Positions 7,351 through 16,291 of a stretch of DNA of 64,000 nucleotides are shown in pieces. The translations under genes and the position numbers were made by a program. Origin of the DNA: BHER01 sp051652245 (GTDB taxonomy: Bacteria; Bacillota_I; Bacilli_A; Culicoidibacterales; Culicoidibacteraceae); assembly GCA_051652245.1 (NCBI GenBank), contig JBOFTV010000042.1, positions 5,441 through 69,440 of the forward strand, given 5' to 3'. A model generated the notes under the pieces. The model had not been told where the DNA came from. It was given only the letters and a program-made list of their open reading frames with translations, and searched no databases. The first letter of the stretch is position 1. Every line of letters starts with the position of its first letter.

Positions 7351-9228
7351 CTATTTAATTTGGAAATATAGGAGGCGTAAACCGTTAAGGATAACCAGAA
7401 TAGTACTGCCTTCATGGCCAATAACACCAAAAGGGAGTGAAATAAGTTGGAAAAAGTTCGAAAGAATAAGTAGGAGAATAACAAACAGCGAGAAGCTGAT
7501 ATTTTGGATGATGATTTTGTGGAGCTTTCTGGAAATTGTGTAGGCATGGTTGAGCTGTGATAAATCACTATGGATTAAGATGATGTCAGCTGCATCTAAA
7601 GCAATATCTGACCCACGTCCCATAGCGATACCAACATTTGCCAGGGCAAGGGCTGGGGCATCATTGATGCCATCACCAACCATGGCTACGTTGCCATATT
7701 TGGCAACGAGTGCCGCGATTGCTTCAACTTTTTGCTGTGGAAGCGTGTTGGCAATTACAGTTGTAATACCAACTTCTTTAGCAATGTGATTTGCTGTTTG
7801 ACTGTTGTCACCAGTAATCATAATTGTTGAAATATTGTAATCGTTTAAGTGGGAAATCAGGCTAATTGCTTCAGGGCGAATGGTGTCTTTAAGGGTGATT
7901 AAACCAATTATGTCCTCGTTTTTTTGGATGTAGACAAGCGTTTTTCCTTTTAAGTCTAGCTCTGCTAGCTGGTTGCTAAAACTTGGCGTTTCTAAGCCGC
8001 ACAGGAAATCACGGTTGCCAATTTTCCATTGCTGATTATCAATGCTCCCTACAATACCCTGACCGGGTATTTCTGTGATAGCTGTGATGTCTTTTAGCTG
8101 ACAGTCAATCTGACTTTTGAGTGCCTTAGTGATGGCATCAGCTAGGGGATGTGTTGAGAGTGATTCGAGGGCGTAGATTGCTAGGTAGATACTCTTTTTA
8201 TCGAGTGTTGTATCAATAATGATATCATTGATGGCGGGTAAGCCAACTGTTAATGTTCCCGTTTTGTCAAAAGCGATTGCTTTAATGGTAGCAAGATTCT
8301 CTAAGTGGATGCCACCTTTGATTAAGATACCTGATTTTGCACTATTAGAAATTGCCGCAAGTGTTGCGGGTTTTACGGAGGCAATTAGCGCGCAGGGAGA
8401 AGCTACAACAAGAAGAACCATTGCACGATAAAATGTTGTCCCCCAGTCCCAGCCTAACAAAAAGGGCGGCAAAATTAGCATGGCAATTACAACAGTTAAG
8501 ACAATTTTGACATAGTTATTTTCAAGTGAATCGATAAACTGTGCGGTTTTGGAAGGTGACTGTTGCGCATTTTCGACCATTTCGATGATTTTACGAATAA
8601 GTGAGTCTTCGATTTTCTTGGTAATTTTGATGTGAAGCGGGGAGGAAAGATTTAGTGTGCCCCCATAGACTTCATCACCCACACCCTTTGACTTTGGCAG
8701 GAATTCCCCCGTAATCGGGGCTTCATTGATATTACTTCGACCTAGTTGGATGATGCCATCAATTGGGATACAGCTCCCCCCAAGCGCTAAAATAATGTCA
8801 CCAACCTCAAGTGTATTAATGTCAACTTCTTGCGTTGACCCGTTGGGAAATATTTTGGTTGCTGTTGTGGGTTGCAATTTCATAAGCTTCTGGATTTCAC
8901 GCGTGCTTTTATTGGTTGTAAACTGCTCTAGGGCACCACTTAGGGAAAAGATGAAAATAAGAATGGCACCTTCAAGCCAATAGCCAATAATTGTTGCACC
9001 AATTGCTGCAATTATCATGAGCAATTCGACATTAAGTCGATGATTGGAAATTGTTGCTTGCAGTCCTTGAATTGCTTGGTGGTACCCGCCAATAATAAAT
9101 GAGAGAATAAGGATGTAGGGAGCAAGCGGACTGTGAAAAACTTGCTCAAGGATTAATCCCGTCAAAATCAGTAGCCCGCTAAAAATTGTTGCACCAAACT
9201 CTTTGCTACTGGTAAAGAATGCGTTCAT
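7351..9228 (-). CDS. P1B-4-type metal-exporting P-type ATPase (PfeT/CoaT/ZosA-like)
   Basis: 625 residues. Visible motifs: TGEFLPKSKG (actuator domain), SPCALIASVKPA (the SPC metal site in place of CPC), DKTGTLT with the phosphorylated Asp, GDGINDAPALA, and HEGSTILVILNGLRLL in the last helix. SPC plus HEG(G/S)T defines subgroup P1B-4, whose members export Fe2+, Co2+ or Zn2+ (PfeT of Bacillus, FrvA of Listeria). There is no N-terminal metal-binding domain, which is also usual for the subgroup. GAGGGG precedes the ATG. Upstream is an extended -10 promoter overlapped by a Fur-family box, so control by PerR, Fur or Zur is likely. Iron export under peroxide stress is the best inference. Confidence 0.92.
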   Translation of the reverse strand: MNAFFTSSKEFGATIFSGLLILTGLILEQVFHSPLAPYILILSFIIGGYHQAIQGLQATISNHRLNVELLMIIAAIGATIIGYWLEGAILIFIFSLSGALEQFTTNKSTREIQKLMKLQPTTATKIFPNGSTQEVDINTLEVGDIILALGGSCIPIDGIIQLGRSNINEAPITGEFLPKSKGVGDEVYGGTLNLSSPLHIKITKKIEDSLIRKIIEMVENAQQSPSKTAQFIDSLENNYVKIVLTVVIAMLILPPFLLGWDWGTTFYRAMVLLVVASPCALIASVKPATLAAISNSAKSGILIKGGIHLENLATIKAIAFDKTGTLTVGLPAINDIIIDTTLDKKSIYLAIYALESLSTHPLADAITKALKSQIDCQLKDITAITEIPGQGIVGSIDNQQWKIGNRDFLCGLETPSFSNQLAELDLKGKTLVYIQKNEDIIGLITLKDTIRPEAISLISHLNDYNISTIMITGDNSQTANHIAKEVGITTVIANTLPQQKVEAIAALVAKYGNVAMVGDGINDAPALALANVGIAMGRGSDIALDAADIILIHSDLSQLNHAYTISRKLHKIIIQNISFSLFVILLLILSNFFQLISLPFGVIGHEGSTILVILNGLRLLYFQIK

Positions 9229-9261
9229 GTTAGTCCCCTCTTTCTGTAATTATTTTATTTT

Positions 9262-9276
9262 TTGTAATCATTACAT
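9262..9276 (-). promoter_or_regulatory. Fur/PerR/Zur-type operator of the metal-ATPase operon
   Basis: TTGTAATCATTACAT is a 7-1-7 inverted repeat. It matches the PerR consensus (TTATAATNATTATAA) and the Zur consensus (TCGTAATNATTACGA) at 12 of 15 positions each, counting N as a match. It lies just downstream of an extended -10 on the minus strand (TGG TAAAAT, 9288-9280), so bound repressor would cover the transcription start. A second weaker half-site, TGTAATTATT, is at 9245-9254. Confidence 0.6.
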
Positions 9277-9392
9277 TTTATTTTACCACAATTAAGTGAA
9301 AGAGTACAGTAGGGTAAAAGTGTTTATTTTTATAAAAAATGTGTATAAAAAGTAGTTTAATTGTGTTTTTTTACATTTAAATTCCTTTTTTA

Positions 9393-9421
9393 TTGACTAA
9401 AGAGGTAAAATAAACTAATAT
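9393..9421 (+). promoter_or_regulatory. promoter of the type VII secretion operon
   Basis: TTGACT (9393-9398), 17-base spacer, TAATAT (9416-9421), about 70 bases before the WXG100 start. It is the only good promoter seen before the operon. Confidence 0.65.
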
Positions 9422-9492
9422 ATGGGTGTATACGCACGGTGTGCAGTGGAACGAAATAATCCGTGAATTAATAAAAGAAAGGAGAGATAAAG

Positions 9493-9786
9493 ATGGGGCT
9501 TATTAAATTAACACCAGAAGAACTAAGAAGGCAGTCAAAAGTTTACGTCGACTCAGCAAGAGAAATAGATACTATGCTAAAGAAATTAAATGGGGTACAG
9601 GCCCAAATTAGCGAAAATTGGGAGGGAAAGGCTTGGGAGAAATTTGAAATCCAATATCAAGAACTTAGTAACAAGGTCGTCGCTTTTTCAAGTTTATTAT
9701 TGGACATTGAACGGCAACTAAATGAAGTAGCAAGAGTGGTAGAACAAACTGATCAAGAGATAGCTTCAAAATTAGGTTTTCAATAG
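9493..9786 (+). CDS. esxA: WXG100-family type VII secretion substrate (EsxA-like)
   Basis: 97 residues, the standard length. The central WEG motif (NWEGKAWEKF, near residue 42) sits between two amphipathic helices, forming the hairpin of ESAT-6-like proteins. GAAAGGAG precedes the ATG. The family is exported by EssC as a homo- or heterodimer; the C-terminal YxxxD/E signal would be expected near the end but no clean copy is seen. It is the first gene of the operon and is separated from esaA by a 127-base gap with a large hairpin, an arrangement that could raise its level relative to the machinery. No second WXG100 gene is present here. Confidence 0.93.
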   Translation: MGLIKLTPEELRRQSKVYVDSAREIDTMLKKLNGVQAQISENWEGKAWEKFEIQYQELSNKVVAFSSLLLDIERQLNEVARVVEQTDQEIASKLGFQ

Positions 9787-9822
9787 TCAAGACAAGATCA
9801 TTGCAGGATAGTTGATATTGTG

Positions 9823-9867
9823 CAATGCCCTAATGGTTCAAATTAGATTTGAAGCATTAGGGCATTG
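9823..9867 (+). promoter_or_regulatory. 45-base perfect-arm hairpin between esxA and esaA
   Basis: CAATGCCCTAATG (9823-9835) pairs with CATTAGGGCATTG (9855-9867). Inside it TTCAAAT (9837-9843) pairs with ATTTGAA (9847-9853) around TAG, with a single G-G mismatch between the two stems. No T-run follows, so it is not a standard terminator. A role as processing or mRNA-stability element, or as a partial terminator that sets substrate-to-machinery ratio, is inference. Confidence 0.6.
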
Positions 9868-9913
9868 GATAAGATAAATAAACAATGACTAAATTGATGG
9901 GGTAGAGGGATAT

Positions 9914-12900
9914 ATGAAGAAAAAAGCTATATTTATAATAAAAATTGGTGTGATCTTTGCGATTACAATAGGCATGAGTTTTTTTGCGTTTGAGAAGGTT
10001 TATGAAAGTATGCAGCGGCCACAGATGAAAATAGCTCTGATAAATGAGGATAGCGGTGCCTATTTTAAGTCAAAGAAGCTTTCTTTTGGTAATGCTTTTG
10101 TTAAGCAGGCTGAGCGAGATAAAGGGTATAATTGGGAAATTGGAGCTCGGAGCATGGGGGAAAGTAAACTTGACAATAATGAGGTTGATTTACTTGTGAT
10201 TATTCCGCATGATTTTTCACAGAAGGCGGTTGCTTTTAATGAGGTTGACCCGAAGCAGCTTCAATTAATCTATAAAATTAATCCCAAGAGTAACTTTTTA
10301 CAGTTGACACAGGCAGAGACGGTTTTGGCGGAGTTAGAAAGCGGATTCAATAAAAGCATTACAGAAGTTTATTTTGCGAGTGCTTTACAAAGTATTGATA
10401 ATACCAAAATAAATGTTGAACGAATTGTGCAAGAGCAAAAGGCACACGAGAAGATTATTGTGGAGGATGTTAATATCAATTTGGCTAAAATGACAGAAAA
10501 TTTTACAACAGTAAAACTCGAAAAGCAAAATGATACAACGAGTTTAGCAACACTAACCCAATCATTAGAAGACTTTAACCAAAGAAATATTACCAACAAG
10601 GATTCTTTGATAAAGTATGCAGATGACCATGGTAAGTTTGAAGCAGTCTACCAGAAAAATAGTACAAGCTTTGCTTCATTTATGGTAAGACAAGAAGCGT
10701 TGAATAAGCAGATTACTGCGCAAGATAATCAGGTTAAACTTAGCAGTATGGGGGCTTCAATTAATGGGGCCTTGGATTACTTTGCAGGAGAGTTGGGGAA
10801 CTCAAATGCTATTATTCGGTTAGAAAAAGCAAAAACGGATGTAAATGAAACGATCGCTTTATTAGAAGCTAATCGGAAAGCTATTGATACGTGGCTTGAT
10901 AAAGATGAACAGGGTGTAAGTAAATTGGAACGGGATGTTCGGGGAATTGATGATTTGGTTAATTTGATTAAGCATTTTCCAGAGGATAATGGAGAAGTGA
11001 AGGCAGCAATCGAGTTAAAAATAACCGCTTTTTGTCGTGAAAATTTAATCAATACAGGTTTAATGGCTAAAAATGCAAATCATGCTTGCCAGCGATTGGG
11101 CTATGGCGATGCGGGTAATTTTGCGGCATCATTTACAGGAACGTCGTATTTTGCAATTGATGCTTTGGATACGGCGATTATTTTATTGTCAGTAAATCAG
11201 AAAAATAGTACATTTAAAGATGTAAGCTGTGCAACAGTTCAAAATTTCGGGCAGAATTTTATTAGTAAGGAGAATAGTAGCGTCGAAGCGATTGCTTGTC
11301 CCAATATTAGTAATAATGGGCAATCAGTAAGCGTCAATTTACCCCCAAAAGGCGATAAGCAGCAATTACTGGCCTTGACGTATACAATTGTTGCACCCAT
11401 GGAGGTTTCAAGTATTTCCGTCAACCAAGAATTATTAACAGAGATACCCCAATTGGCTGCGCCAACAATTAATGTTCCCGATAGTGGGAAAAATGCTGTG
11501 CTATCGGGAACGGGCGTTGTGGGAAGTACAATTGTGTTTGAAAATTTAAGAGGTGCTAGTGATGTTGTGGTTGGTCCAGATGGAAAATGGCGGACAGTGA
11601 TTAACGAGCTTCGCGAAGATCAAGTAATTACAATTCGTGGTCAAAAGCTAACACCAAGGTACAATGGACCTGATTTTATGAATCGCTCAGATCCAACTTC
11701 AATTATTGTCTCAGCTAATCAAGCACCGGTTATTTCGCGAATTAAAACGGGAAAAAATAGTCGAATTGAAGGTTTTGGAACACCGGGGGGAACCGTTTTG
11801 ATCACATTACCTAATGCAATTATCCTTTCAACAACAGTTGACAACTTGGGGCAGTGGCGCTTAATTGGTCCCATTGAATTAGTCAAGGGCCAGAATATTA
11901 GCGGCTACCAGACGCATCAGATTAATGGCGTTGCGAAGAAATCACCAATTGTTAAAACAGTTGTTGTGGAAACAATTAACCCGCTTATTAATCATATTGA
12001 AGCAGGGCCTAGACCAACTATTAGTGGTGTTGGTGAACCGGGAGCAACTGTAAGAATTTATCGGAAAGAACTGACAACTAAAGGTGAAGAAGTCTTAGTT
12101 GAACCACCACTAGCAGAAGTTAAAATTGCTGATTTAGCAGCAGGTATTAGTGACCAGACGATGGCTCTACCATGGTCGGTTGATTTACGTATACCTTTGG
12201 AACATGACCAAAAAATTGTGGCAATTCAAACGGATCTTTATGCTAATTTAGCGGGAAGTGTAGAGCGGGTCGTAAAAGATACAATTGCGCCTAATTTAGC
12301 AGAAGTTGTAGCAATTACGCAAAATAATATTAGTGGTCGAGGCCAAAGTGGTCATAAAATTAAAATTGAAGTAAATGGAAAGCCATTAGGAACACCAGTC
12401 ATTGTCAATGCCGAGGGTAAGTTTGAAAATAGAACGCTTTACAATCCCACTTCAGCAGATGAAATTACTGTAACGCAGGTTGATGTTGGTGGTAACAATT
12501 CAGGGATAACAAAAATAACTTTGGGCGAGGAAACTTATCAAAAAGCGTTGGCGATTAATGAAGAAGAGTTTATTGTTGGTGATGCTGGAGTAATTAGCGG
12601 AACGACGATTGCAGAGGGTGAAATTCAAGTAATTATTAATGGTATTGAGAAACGAGCATTAGCGGATGAAAGTGGGAAGTGGTCAATTGACTTTAAAGGG
12701 TCAGCAACTATTAAATTGGAAACAGTGATTAAAATTAGCAAACCTAAAGTCGTCAATAGTGTCAAAACAACAACCGCAATTGAATATTGGCCAAAAATAA
12801 AAGCAGCAGAGCCAGTATCAGAGAAAGTAGCAGCTACTTTAGCAGTGGAACAGACACCAAAATACTATATCCAGTCAGCCAAAACGCTGAAATTAGATAA

Positions 12901-14335
12901 CCTTAATGCAATAAAAGTCGAAACAGCACCCGCAGTCCTTGAGCAGTATTTCATGTTATATTATGGCTATGGTATTACCCAGATTAATAGTGACTTTCCT
13001 AATAAAACGGCAATTGAAGAAAAGGCAACAGATGCATCACTGTACAAGAAGCTTAATTCGGAAGGAGCAAGTATCGATGCAATTAGCCAAGCCTTTAGTA
13101 CATTTAATGTTGCAATTACAGCATCATTTGACCAATTTCGCGTCCAAACACAAAAAGCATTGGATCTTTTAGATGGACCTGAGTGTAGTCTAGATGGTGT
13201 TTGCCTTACTGGTATCAATGATATAATTGCAACAGAAATTGAAGGAATCAAAGGACAGGGCGAAAAATTAAAACAGTTAAAGCAGGAACATGAGGCATTT
13301 GTTAAAACATTTACGGCAGTTCAAGCAGAAAGTGACGGCGCAACAAAGCAGCTAAATCAATTAGCAGTTGATAAGGAACAACAAACGCCACTATTACTAG
13401 AAGTAACAAACTTTCACCAAAAGATGTTAGAACAAGGATCCTCACTACAAGAAAGTGCAGCTAAGCAGCATCAAACAGTGGCAGATATGAAGACGTCCGC
13501 GGAAGATTTTGCCAATGTGACAATTGAAATGAGTGAGAAAAGCACAGAATATTTACAACATCTACAAAAAGTTACAACTAAATTACAAGAAGATGTTGAA
13601 GGCAGTGGCAATTTTGCCAATAATCTTGGGACGGTATTTGCCAATAGCAAGGTAAATGGTGTTGAAAATGATAATCTTTATGATTTTATGTCAAACCCCG
13701 TTAAAAAAGAGAATTTCAGTGAAAAAAGTTTTAGAGGGATAACATTATTTCCTTACTTCACAACAATCATCAGCTTTAGCTTATCATTAATGCTTGCCTA
13801 CACTTTCTTAAATTGGAAACAAAGAGTTGCCATGGTCTATGCAGATGAATATACATGGGATGTTTTAGTGTCGAATACGAAGAAATCAGGCTTGCTTTTT
13901 GCAATTGCAACCTTAGTTGGCGTAATTGTTGGTCTGGTTAGTGCCTTTATGGCAGGATTATTGTCGTGGCAATTATTAGCTTGGGTTATTGCACTGGCGT
14001 TGATTATAAATGCCTTTACGCATGCCATGTATTTCTGCTTACGACAATTCAAATCATTTGGTTTATTTTTGATTTTGTGTGTTCTTTTGGTGTATCTATT
14101 ATCAAGTCAGGCAATGGGTGTGTATTTAATGAAAGGAACGCTACTAGCAAAAATATTAGAAGTGTTCCCCCTAGCGCATATTGAAAGTCTTTTAGCAAGC
14201 ATCCTTTATGGATCATCACTTAATGGTCAGATGTTTGTCATTTTTTCAGTGATTTTGGCTTTGGTGGGTGCAATTACACTGAGTTTGTTGGTGGGTCTTT
14301 ATGAGTCGAAAGTCGAGGTGGCCAAAAATGCGTAA
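9914..14335 (+). CDS. esaA: type VII secretion protein EsaA/YueB with inserted Ig-like repeats
   Basis: 1,473 residues, against about 1,000-1,080 for S. aureus EsaA and B. subtilis YueB. The N-terminus has one membrane helix (residues 8-28) followed by the YhgE/Pip-type segment (KIALINEDSGAYF, VIIPHDFSQKA). A long extracellular coiled and globular region follows. The C-terminus from about residue 1276 has six hydrophobic segments. The extra length is an array of about five Ig-like (Big_6-type) repeats, beginning near residues 530, 618, 703, 806 and 894, each with a G-x-G/S-x-x-G turn and a GKW/GQW-like strand. Known role: membrane component whose ectodomain crosses the cell wall; YueB is the SPP1 phage receptor. 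The Ig array would lengthen that stalk (inference). Second gene of the secretion operon. Confidence 0.92.
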   Translation: MKKKAIFIIKIGVIFAITIGMSFFAFEKVYESMQRPQMKIALINEDSGAYFKSKKLSFGNAFVKQAERDKGYNWEIGARSMGESKLDNNEVDLLVIIPHDFSQKAVAFNEVDPKQLQLIYKINPKSNFLQLTQAETVLAELESGFNKSITEVYFASALQSIDNTKINVERIVQEQKAHEKIIVEDVNINLAKMTENFTTVKLEKQNDTTSLATLTQSLEDFNQRNITNKDSLIKYADDHGKFEAVYQKNSTSFASFMVRQEALNKQITAQDNQVKLSSMGASINGALDYFAGELGNSNAIIRLEKAKTDVNETIALLEANRKAIDTWLDKDEQGVSKLERDVRGIDDLVNLIKHFPEDNGEVKAAIELKITAFCRENLINTGLMAKNANHACQRLGYGDAGNFAASFTGTSYFAIDALDTAIILLSVNQKNSTFKDVSCATVQNFGQNFISKENSSVEAIACPNISNNGQSVSVNLPPKGDKQQLLALTYTIVAPMEVSSISVNQELLTEIPQLAAPTINVPDSGKNAVLSGTGVVGSTIVFENLRGASDVVVGPDGKWRTVINELREDQVITIRGQKLTPRYNGPDFMNRSDPTSIIVSANQAPVISRIKTGKNSRIEGFGTPGGTVLITLPNAIILSTTVDNLGQWRLIGPIELVKGQNISGYQTHQINGVAKKSPIVKTVVVETINPLINHIEAGPRPTISGVGEPGATVRIYRKELTTKGEEVLVEPPLAEVKIADLAAGISDQTMALPWSVDLRIPLEHDQKIVAIQTDLYANLAGSVERVVKDTIAPNLAEVVAITQNNISGRGQSGHKIKIEVNGKPLGTPVIVNAEGKFENRTLYNPTSADEITVTQVDVGGNNSGITKITLGEETYQKALAINEEEFIVGDAGVISGTTIAEGEIQVIINGIEKRALADESGKWSIDFKGSATIKLETVIKISKPKVVNSVKTTTAIEYWPKIKAAEPVSEKVAATLAVEQTPKYYIQSAKTLKLDNLNAIKVETAPAVLEQYFMLYYGYGITQINSDFPNKTAIEEKATDASLYKKLNSEGASIDAISQAFSTFNVAITASFDQFRVQTQKALDLLDGPECSLDGVCLTGINDIIATEIEGIKGQGEKLKQLKQEHEAFVKTFTAVQAESDGATKQLNQLAVDKEQQTPLLLEVTNFHQKMLEQGSSLQESAAKQHQTVADMKTSAEDFANVTIEMSEKSTEYLQHLQKVTTKLQEDVEGSGNFANNLGTVFANSKVNGVENDNLYDFMSNPVKKENFSEKSFRGITLFPYFTTIISFSLSLMLAYTFLNWKQRVAMVYADEYTWDVLVSNTKKSGLLFAIATLVGVIVGLVSAFMAGLLSWQLLAWVIALALIINAFTHAMYFCLRQFKSFGLFLILCVLLVYLLSSQAMGVYLMKGTLLAKILEVFPLAHIESLLASILYGSSLNGQMFVIFSVILALVGAITLSLLVGLYESKVEVAKNA

Positions 14336-14783
14336 GCTGTTGTTGCTGTTGCTGTTGGTTTTTAGCTTTTTGATAAGTGTTGGTGCAGCAACTGATGATA
14401 ATGGGAAATTAGATTTAGCGTTATCACAGCTGGACAAGAATAATATTGAACAACAAGCACGCGGCAAAAGCATGATTGATGACTACAATGTTGCTATTTT
14501 CACACCGAAGGCAATAGCCCAATATCAAGCAAATCAAGCAGTAAAACAAGCGGAGCAAACAAATCGCGGGGCAAGCCTTTTTTTAGAAAAAATTGCACCC
14601 CAAAATTTGAATCCTAGTGCTACGTTGTTTAAGCATGAAACAGCAGGGCTTAAAAGTAGTGTGGTGCATCGAACGAAGTATTTTGATATGAGCTATTTGG
14701 TGTATCTGTTTATTGGTGTCCTTGGTGTATTACTTGCTATTTTTGTGGGGTATTTACTTAAAGGGGAACAAAAGGAGGAGTAG
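14328..14783 (+). CDS. essA: type VII secretion protein EssA
   Basis: 151 residues from the ATG at 14328, chosen because GAGGTGG ends six bases upstream; an in-frame ATG at 14301 lies inside esaA and lacks a ribosome site. It has a leucine-rich N-terminal membrane or signal segment (RKLLLLLLLVFSFLISVG), a polar central part, and a C-terminal membrane helix near residues 122-143 followed by a charged tail. Size and two-segment topology match EssA, a small membrane subunit needed for type VIIb export. It overlaps esaA by 8 bases and is followed after 3 bases by esaB. Primary sequence is weakly conserved in this family, so position supports the call. Confidence 0.82.
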   Translation: MRKLLLLLLLVFSFLISVGAATDDNGKLDLALSQLDKNNIEQQARGKSMIDDYNVAIFTPKAIAQYQANQAVKQAEQTNRGASLFLEKIAPQNLNPSATLFKHETAGLKSSVVHRTKYFDMSYLVYLFIGVLGVLLAIFVGYLLKGEQKEE

Positions 14784-14786
14784 AAA

Positions 14787-15047
14787 ATGAAGGAAACACA
14801 TATTGATGTTACTATTGATTTTAGCAATGTTGGGTTGCCAACAAGTTTCGATTTACGAATTCCAACGCAGCAGCCGGTACATGAATTGATTGTAAATATT
14901 TGTCGAACCCTGAAAATTGAACAGGTATTGGCTTCGAAGATGACGTATAGTCTAAGAGTAATCAATAAAAATATGATTGTTAGTGGGAGTGACATTTTAG
15001 CAAATACACATGCAAGTAATGGTGATTTATTAGAAATTGTAAGCTAA
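14787..15047 (+). CDS. esaB: ubiquitin-like type VII secretion protein EsaB/YukD
   Basis: 86 residues, the usual size. It starts THIDVTIDFSNVG with strand pattern, then the LRIPTQQPVHELI segment and a GDLLEIV ending, consistent with the ubiquitin fold of YukD. GGAGGAG lies ahead of the ATG. Family knowledge: a small cytosolic regulator or assembly factor that is not conjugated to other proteins. It sits between essA and essB with 3-4 base spacing, as in other type VIIb operons. Confidence 0.88.
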   Translation: MKETHIDVTIDFSNVGLPTSFDLRIPTQQPVHELIVNICRTLKIEQVLASKMTYSLRVINKNMIVSGSDILANTHASNGDLLEIVS

Positions 15048-15071
15048 AAGATGAGGAAGGAAACAGAAAAG

Positions 15072-16265
15072 ATGGAAGTAGTAAAGATAAAATACGGCGA
15101 TAAAGAAATTGAGGTTGAAAAAACTGAAAATTTGTGGGTGACGAAGATTATACGGTCGCATACAAATATTGAATGTCTAGCAGAATTAAATTTGCTGACA
15201 ATTTCATCAGCTCATTTAACACCGGTTGCTGTTATTTTGACACCAGATGTGCTAACACTATCGTTTACAATTGCTTCAGACTTACAGCAGTTTGAAACAG
15301 CAAGCGCATTGGCTAAAGTGGATAAGTTGCGTCTGTGCGCAAATATTGCCAATTTAAGCGTGTTTTCTAATAGTTGGCAAACACTAGTGCTGGAACCAGA
15401 AAACATGCTTTATGATCGAAATTTGATGCCTATAGTTGCATATCGGGGATTGGCGGATTATATTGAACCATTTATTGGGGGAGTGGATAATTTTTTACTA
15501 CAGTATAAAGCGCTGGCGATTGCTACGCTTAGTACTAAATATACGTTTGATGAACTCTATACGGGGGCCTTGAATTTGGTTAAGAGTTCGCCTTTAACGC
15601 GTGAAATTGCTGCTTGTGTGACGGTTGAAGCAGTGGAAGGCTTGCTACTAGAGGCGTATGTCCGGGAAAAAGCGCGAATTGATAATAAACTCAAGCTTGT
15701 GGCAATAAGGAGCTATAAATTTTATACACGGTTGGCAATTTGTTTGAGTGTTATAACAATTTTATTGACTGGTGGGGTGTTCTATCTTGGCTTTGCGATA
15801 ATTCCTTATCAGAACACGTTGTTGGTGGCAAGTGATACATTTTTAAGTGTTGATTATAATGGAACAATTGAGACATTGAAAAAACTTGTTCCAAGTAAGC
15901 TACCACAGACAAGTAAATATGAGTTAGCTTATTCGTATCTTCAAGGGGAGCCGCTTACAAGAGAGCAAAAAGAGGTGGTTGCCAACAATATCAGCCTTAA
16001 AAGTGATCCCAATTACCTTTTGTTTTGGATTTATAGTGGGCGTGGAAATTTTGACGAAGCATTGGATGTAGCTAAATCATTAGGAGATGTTCAGCTAACA
16101 ATTTACGCGTTAGAGAAAATAATTGACGCAACCAAAGCAAATACAACAATATCAGGAGCAGTTAAAGAGGAGCAACTTACAAAGTTAACGCAGGAGCTGG
16201 ATAAAAGTATTGCAGCGTTTGAAACAAATACGACAAGACAGGAGAAAACAGCAAATAACAGTTAG
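15072..16265 (+). CDS. essB: type VII secretion protein EssB/YukC
   Basis: 397 residues from the ATG at 15072; GAGGAAGG at 15053-15060 fits this start, while an earlier in-frame ATG at 15051 overlaps that site. N-terminal cytosolic half (pseudokinase-like fold in the family), one membrane helix at about residues 216-243 (FYTRLAICLSVITIL...), and an external C-terminal half with tetratricopeptide-like helices (SGRGNFDEALDVAKSLGD). Known as the conserved bitopic membrane core that contacts EssC. The C-terminal 20-30 residues are Lys/Thr/Gln rich and low in complexity. Co-transcribed with esaB and essC. Confidence 0.9.
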   Translation: MEVVKIKYGDKEIEVEKTENLWVTKIIRSHTNIECLAELNLLTISSAHLTPVAVILTPDVLTLSFTIASDLQQFETASALAKVDKLRLCANIANLSVFSNSWQTLVLEPENMLYDRNLMPIVAYRGLADYIEPFIGGVDNFLLQYKALAIATLSTKYTFDELYTGALNLVKSSPLTREIAACVTVEAVEGLLLEAYVREKARIDNKLKLVAIRSYKFYTRLAICLSVITILLTGGVFYLGFAIIPYQNTLLVASDTFLSVDYNGTIETLKKLVPSKLPQTSKYELAYSYLQGEPLTREQKEVVANNISLKSDPNYLLFWIYSGRGNFDEALDVAKSLGDVQLTIYALEKIIDATKANTTISGAVKEEQLTKLTQELDKSIAAFETNTTRQEKTANNS

Positions 16266-16291
16266 CAACAAATCAAGGAGAAACGTAAATT

